From contig JAAEQF010000591.1 of assembly GCA_024231695.1 (NCBI GenBank), forward strand, positions 1 to 64,000: a DNA stretch of 64,000 nucleotides, read 5' to 3'. The notes below the pieces were generated by a model. The model had not been told where the DNA came from, did not search any database, and saw only the letters and a program-made list of their open reading frames with translations. Within the stretch, counting starts at the first letter, position 1. Each line of letters begins with the position of its first letter. The stretch is from FCB group bacterium (lineage in GTDB: Bacteria; Zixibacteria; MSB-5A5; GN15; JAAZOE01). Shown here piece after piece: positions 63,980-64,000 of the stretch. The position numbers were made by a program, and so were the translations under genes.

Positions 63980-64000
63980 ATCTTCCCGATACCAACGAAT

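Noticed and set aside
1-64000. CRISPR array
   Set aside because: No regularly spaced identical repeats with unique spacers; the AACCGATG cluster is irregular and partly coding
63949-64000. Second tRNA at the right edge
   Set aside because: Shares the downstream flank of tRNA-Trp but no recognisable TTCRA T-loop in the visible bases
1-64000. Integrated prophage with integrase/att sites
   Set aside because: No integrase or excisionase motifs in this window; the 63.65/63.96 kb repeat alone is not enough

Overview
The window looks like one contiguous piece of a tailed-phage genome, probably podovirus-like because no tape-measure or tail-tube genes are visible. Left end, + strand (about 0.5-7 kb): an early/recombination block with SSB, a Sak4-like P-loop ATPase, a PD-(D/E)XK-type nuclease, an HNH/YbcO-like protein, an ASCH-like protein and small Zn-binding ORFs. 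Middle, - strand (about 48.7 down to 7 kb): lysis genes (SleB-like hydrolase, holin-like TM proteins), a 2103-aa polyvalent protein, ParB-like and other internal virion proteins, adaptor and stabilisation proteins, several runs of tandem paralogs, major capsid protein, scaffold, portal, GroES-like protein and terminase subunits. A + strand operon of small unknown genes follows (49.9-52.3 kb) with operator-like palindromes upstream. The right end, - strand (52.3-63.7 kb), is an accessory island: NeuB-like nonulosonate synthase, N-acetyl-sugar amidotransferase, AsnB, PAPS-reductase-like enzyme, sugar methyltransferase, DUF692/TIM-barrel protein, NodB deacetylase, formyltransferase, GNAT, DNA methyltransferase, RNA ligase and a Trp-tRNA. 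The observations I rate highest are: (1) this nonulosonate/surface-glycan modification island; (2) a recurring architecture in which gene units sit between short direct repeats made of gene tail + Shine-Dalgarno + start region; (3) a dispersed AACCGATGCAAC motif clustered at 51.2-54.2 kb; (4) candidate RNA switches in front of the capsid operon and the large terminase gene. All calls are from reading sequence; no database search was run.
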